DNA of 9,088 nucleotides from Rhodospirillaceae bacterium TMED167. Lineage in GTDB: Bacteria > Pseudomonadota > Alphaproteobacteria > Rhodospirillales_A > UBA2165. Below, one piece after another: positions 6,298 to 9,088 of this stretch. Under the pieces are notes generated by a model. The model was not told where the DNA came from. It did no database searches and saw only the letters and a program-made list of their open reading frames with translations. The position numbers were made by a program, and so were the translations under genes. The stretch lies in the NCBI GenBank assembly GCA_002170915.1, contig NHHQ01000152.1, positions 8,150-17,237 on the forward strand, read 5' to 3'. How positions within the stretch are numbered: position 1 is the first letter of the stretch; every line of letters starts with the position of its first letter.

Positions 6298-7128
6298 ATG
6301 ACATCTGGTTCCGGATTAATGGCCGGTAAAAAAGGCCTAATCATGGGGGTTGCAAACGACCGCTCCATTGCTTGGCATATTGCCAAAGCCGCTCATGAAC
6401 AGGGTGCTGAAATGGCCTTCACGTTCCAGGGTGAGGCACTCCAGAAACGTGTCACACCCCTAGCAGAATCCGTCGGTTCAGATATGATATCGCCCTGTGA
6501 TGTGACCGATGAGGCCAGTGTGGATGCAGTCTTCGAGGAACTTCGCTCACGCTGGGGCAAGCTGGATTTTGTCGTTCACGCCATCGCGTATTCCGATAAG
6601 GATGAACTGAAGGGAAAATATGTCGATACGACGCCGGACAATTTCGCCCAGACCATGCTGATTTCCTGCTATTCCTTCACGTCGATCTGCCAAAGAGCCC
6701 AGGCTTTAATGGCCGATGGTGGCAGTCTAATCACGCTTACGTATGCCGGTGCAGAGCGTGTTATGCCACATTATAACGTTATGGGAGTCGCGAAGGCGGC
6801 GCTGGAGGCGAGTGTTCGGTATCTCGCCGAAGACCTCGGAGCGCAAAATATTCGCGTGAATTCCCTCTCCGCCGGTCCGATGAAAACCCTCGCAGCCTCG
6901 GGCATCGGCGATTTCCGCTATATCCTAAAGTGGAATGAGTATAACTCTCCTCTTCGCCGCAATGTGTCAGCGGAAGATATCGGTGGCGCGGGGCTGTATC
7001 TGCTAAGTGACCTGTCCTCGGGCGTCACTGGCGAGACTCATCATGTAGATTGCGGCTATAATATTGTCGGGATGAAAGCCGTCGATGCGCCCGATATGTC
7101 TGTACCCAAGAGCGACGAGACAACTTGA
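6298..7128 (+). CDS. fabI: Enoyl-[acyl-carrier-protein] reductase (NADH), FabI type
   Basis: FabI reduces trans-2-enoyl-ACP to acyl-ACP in the last step of each cycle of type II fatty acid elongation in the cytoplasm. The 276-residue product is an atypical short-chain dehydrogenase. GLIMGVANDRSIAWHIAK (13-30) is the FabI form of the cofactor loop. The catalytic triad reads Y149, Y159 and K166 in TYAGAERVMPHYNVMGVAKAA, matching E. coli Y146, Y156 and K163. NSLSAGPMKTLAASGI (188-203) is the substrate-binding-loop signature, and GETHHVDCGYNIVGM ends the fold. Relative to E. coli, the inhibitor-contact glycine G93 is alanine here (A97 in AIAYSD), while the positions equivalent to M159 and F203 are kept (M162, F206). 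A short polar tail follows residue 260. aroC starts 42 bases downstream on the same strand, so the two may be cotranscribed. Confidence 0.97.
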   Translation: MTSGSGLMAGKKGLIMGVANDRSIAWHIAKAAHEQGAEMAFTFQGEALQKRVTPLAESVGSDMISPCDVTDEASVDAVFEELRSRWGKLDFVVHAIAYSDKDELKGKYVDTTPDNFAQTMLISCYSFTSICQRAQALMADGGSLITLTYAGAERVMPHYNVMGVAKAALEASVRYLAEDLGAQNIRVNSLSAGPMKTLAASGIGDFRYILKWNEYNSPLRRNVSAEDIGGAGLYLLSDLSSGVTGETHHVDCGYNIVGMKAVDAPDMSVPKSDETT

Positions 7129-7170
7129 TCGCATTTTTGCCGGCAGACGCTTGTAAGGGATCTCCATTTC

Positions 7171-8256
7171 ATGTCTGGCAGCAGCTTCGGCCACCTTTTC
7201 AAATTCACCACGTTCGGCGAAAGTCATGGCCCCGCCATTGGGGTTGTGGTGGATGGTGTACCGCCGAACATCGACCTTAGCGAAGAAGATATTCAACTCT
7301 GTCTGGACAAGCGCAAACCCGGCCAATCCCGATTCATCACCCAGCGCCGGGAAGCGGACCAGGTTGAAATCCTCTCGGGTGTGTTTGAGGGGGCAACGAC
7401 TGGGGCGCCGGTTGGTCTTCTGATTCGTAATACGGATGCACGCTCCAAGGACTATGACGACATCAAGGATCTGTTCCGCCCAGGCCATGCCGACTGGACC
7501 TATTTTATGAAATACGGCAACCGTGACTACCGCGGGAGTGGCAGGGCAAGTGCGCGCGAAACCGCCTGCCGGGTGGCCGCCGGCGCCATTGCCCGCAAGA
7601 TTCTTGGGCCCACCATCGAGGTCCGAGGCGCGCTCATTCAAATAGGCCCCCATGAAATCAACCGGGACAATTGGGATTGGGACCAAGTCGGTGAAAACCC
7701 ATTTTGGTCGCCAGATGCTGAGAGTGTTGCCGTATGGGAAACCTATATGGACCAACTCCGGAAAAATGGCTCTTCCGCCGGCGCCAAGATCGAAATCGTG
7801 GCCCGCGGGGTGCCAGTAGGACTAGGCGCTCCCCTCTATGACAAGCTGGACTCCGATATCGCCGCCGGTCTCATGAGCATCAACGCCGTGAAGGGGGTCG
7901 AAATCGGCGATGGCATGGCGACCGCCGCCTTTACCGGTCAGGAAAATGCCGATGAAATGCGCATTATCGATGGCCAACCGGCCTTCACCTCCAACCATGC
8001 CGGCGGTATTTTAGGTGGCATCTCTTCCGGTCAAGACATCATTGCACGATTTGCCGTAAAACCGACCAGTTCCATCACCACGCCTCGCAAGACCATTACA
8101 ACAGACAACGAGGAAACCGAGGTTATCACCAAGGGCCGTCATGATCCCTGCGTGGGCATCCGCGCTGTTCCCGTGGGAGAAGCCATGCTCGCCTGCATCC
8201 TCGCGGATCACTATCTGCGGCATCGGGCGATGGGGGACTGGCAAGACCGCGGGTAA
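7171..8256 (+). CDS. aroC: Chorismate synthase
   Basis: Chorismate synthase converts 5-enolpyruvylshikimate 3-phosphate to chorismate, using reduced FMN, at the end of the shikimate pathway. The product has 361 residues, the normal bacterial length. Family signatures are all present: [11 protein letters not shown] near the N-terminus with catalytic H19, [13 protein letters not shown] (48-60), [10 protein letters not shown] (102-111) with catalytic H106, and [13 protein letters not shown] (120-132). Further marks are [23 protein letters not shown], the [14 protein letters not shown] block and MLACILADH near the C-terminus. AAGGGA (7155-7160) is a ribosome binding site ten bases before the ATG. 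It follows fabI by 42 bases with no hairpin between, consistent with cotranscription. Nothing appears unusual. Confidence 0.98.
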   Translation: MSGSSFGHLFKFTTFGESHGPAIGVVVDGVPPNIDLSEEDIQLCLDKRKPGQSRFITQRREADQVEILSGVFEGATTGAPVGLLIRNTDARSKDYDDIKDLFRPGHADWTYFMKYGNRDYRGSGRASARETACRVAAGAIARKILGPTIEVRGALIQIGPHEINRDNWDWDQVGENPFWSPDAESVAVWETYMDQLRKNGSSAGAKIEIVARGVPVGLGAPLYDKLDSDIAAGLMSINAVKGVEIGDGMATAAFTGQENADEMRIIDGQPAFTSNHAGGILGGISSGQDIIARFAVKPTSSITTPRKTITTDNEETEVITKGRHDPCVGIRAVPVGEAMLACILADHYLRHRAMGDWQDRG

Positions 8257-8347
8257 ATCGTTCAGGAAACCGGAACGCGCCCTGATTCCGCTCCGATATC
8301 AGAGCTTTGATTGTCGATCGGGTTCCAAGCTCTACGACGCCGTAAAA

Positions 8348-8382
8348 AGGCCGGAACGCCCGATAAACATGGACACCGGCCT
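8348..8382. repeat. Inverted repeat in the aroC/purC convergent region
   Basis: AGGCCGG (8348-8354) and CCGGCCT (8376-8382) form a perfect seven-base stem around a 21-base loop, about 90 bases after the aroC stop. No T tract follows in the plus direction. It may be an aroC 3'-end structure, or chance pairing in GC-rich sequence. Confidence 0.3.
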
Positions 8383-8401
8383 GGCCAGCGAGAGCCTTGG
8401 T

Positions 8402-8429
8402 TGGGGATACGTATATTGATGTATCCCCA
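8402..8429. terminator. Perfect nine-base inverted repeat between convergent aroC and purC; possible terminator or 3'-end hairpin
   Basis: TGGGGATAC (8402-8410) pairs perfectly with GTATCCCCA (8421-8429) across a ten-base loop. It lies 11 bases beyond the purC stop on the minus strand and about 145 beyond aroC. There is no T run on either side, so it is not a textbook intrinsic terminator; it could stabilise the 3' ends or serve both convergent transcripts. Confidence 0.45.
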
Positions 8430-8440
8430 GGAGAGACCTG

Positions 8441-9088
8441 TCAGGTAAAAAATTCAGGCAGTTCTTTTGCGAGAGCCGCCCGCACGCGGTCACGGACGGA
8501 GATGTCTCCTCCCGGCTTTTCGAAAGACAGCCCCGTCACCTGTTCAAACAGGCTGATATATTTGGCACTGAACTCGGCCAGCGTATCCGCCGGTATTTCG
8601 GGTATAGAATCCTTATAGGGATCACACCGGGCGGAAATCCAAAGGCGCAGAAACTCTTTGTCGAGACTGTCCGGATTCTCCCCCGCCTGGAACTTCTGAT
8701 GATAGGTATCGGCAATCCAATAGCGGCTGGAGTCCGGGGTTAGAATTTCATCTGCCACAACAACGGTGCCCGACTCATCAAGGCCGAATTCAAACTTGGT
8801 ATCCACCAGAATGAGGCCATTCCTGGCTGCGATCTCTCGCCCGCGTGCAAAAATCGACAGACTTTTCTCCGCCAACTCGTGCCACTGTGCCGCTGTGACC
8901 AACTGGGTTTCCAATATCTCTGTCTCTGTGATGGGAGCATCATGCTCCCCTTGGGCGGCCTTGGTCGTCGGCGTGATAATGGTCGCCGGAAGCTTTTGGT
9001 TTTTCTGTAGGCCTTCCGGGAACTCATGGCCGTAGAGAATTCGTTCTCCCCGCTCATACATGGGCCAGATGCTCGTCTCCGTGGACCC
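8441..9088 (-). CDS. purC: Phosphoribosylaminoimidazole-succinocarboxamide (SAICAR) synthase, long form, 5' truncated by window edge
   Basis: The frame is open to the window edge, so 215 C-terminal residues are seen and the N-terminus is missing; the methionine at 9061 is internal, since GSTETSIWPMYERGER is one continuous conserved block (GST(E/K)TSxWxxY in the family). PurC joins aspartate to CAIR with ATP to give SAICAR in purine synthesis. Visible family blocks are LPATIITPTTKA, LVDTKFEFGLD and VADEILTPDSSRYW, the last two forming part of the nucleotide and substrate site. The pattern fits the longer ADE1-like form of about 300 residues found in yeast and many alphaproteobacteria rather than the short E. 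coli form (237). It is convergent with aroC. Confidence 0.95.
   Translation of the reverse strand, partial: GSTETSIWPMYERGERILYGHEFPEGLQKNQKLPATIITPTTKAAQGEHDAPITETEILETQLVTAAQWHELAEKSLSIFARGREIAARNGLILVDTKFEFGLDESGTVVVADEILTPDSSRYWIADTYHQKFQAGENPDSLDKEFLRLWISARCDPYKDSIPEIPADTLAEFSAKYISLFEQVTGLSFEKPGGDISVRDRVRAALAKELPEFFT

Noticed and set aside
7003..7755. 250-codon minus-strand open frame
   Set aside because: It is antisense to fabI and aroC, and its translation shows no recognisable domain.
8257..8400. tRNA-like GGTTCCAAGCTC element after aroC
   Set aside because: No acceptor, D or anticodon stems can be drawn around it.
1..9088. Defence, mobile or biosynthetic gene system
   Set aside because: Every well-supported gene belongs to a known housekeeping, transport, stress or envelope family; no recombinase, nuclease, toxin or array is present apart from the SRAP fragment.

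Overview
The window reads as a piece of ordinary chromosomal backbone from an alphaproteobacterium. That rests on the style of the FabI, chorismate synthase, tandem universal stress and 17 kDa-antigen-type lipoprotein sequences, on the close linkage of pdxH, fabI and aroC, and on moderately high GC with AT-rich intergenic stretches. I cannot place it more precisely. There is no rRNA, tRNA, CRISPR array, insertion sequence, integrase or prophage gene.

Layout. (1) 1-826, plus strand: the 3' end of an SRAP (YedK/HMCES-type) gene, then, overlapping its stop codon by one base, a cysteine-rich putative metal-binding protein gene broken by an apparent one-base frameshift near 398. (2) 831-5383, minus strand: five closely packed genes, read in the order pdxH, a FieF-like cation diffusion facilitator, a tandem-domain universal stress protein, a Gfo/Idh/MocA oxidoreductase and a polysaccharide-deacetylase-fold hydrolase. 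The gaps are 44, 14, 17 and 26 bases, so this is probably one operon or two overlapping transcription units. (3) 5384-5557: an AT-rich divergent intergenic region with an 11-T tract. (4) 5558-8256, plus strand: a glycine-zipper outer-membrane lipoprotein, then fabI and aroC. (5) 8257-8440: a convergent intergenic region with two inverted repeats. (6) 8441-9088, minus strand: most of a long-form purC gene, cut by the window edge.

How they fit together. pdxH, fabI, aroC and purC are housekeeping genes for pyridoxal phosphate, fatty acid, aromatic and purine synthesis. The lipoprotein is a cell-envelope component. The CDF transporter and tandem Usp suggest metal and stress handling. The oxidoreductase and hydrolase at the distal end of the minus-strand cluster look like a two-enzyme metabolic pair of unknown substrate, and are the least understood part of the window along with the cysteine-rich gene.

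I did not find a convincing undescribed system. The most checkable oddities are the frameshifted cysteine-rich gene coupled to SRAP, the composition of the minus-strand cluster, and nine-A tracts inside two coding sequences.
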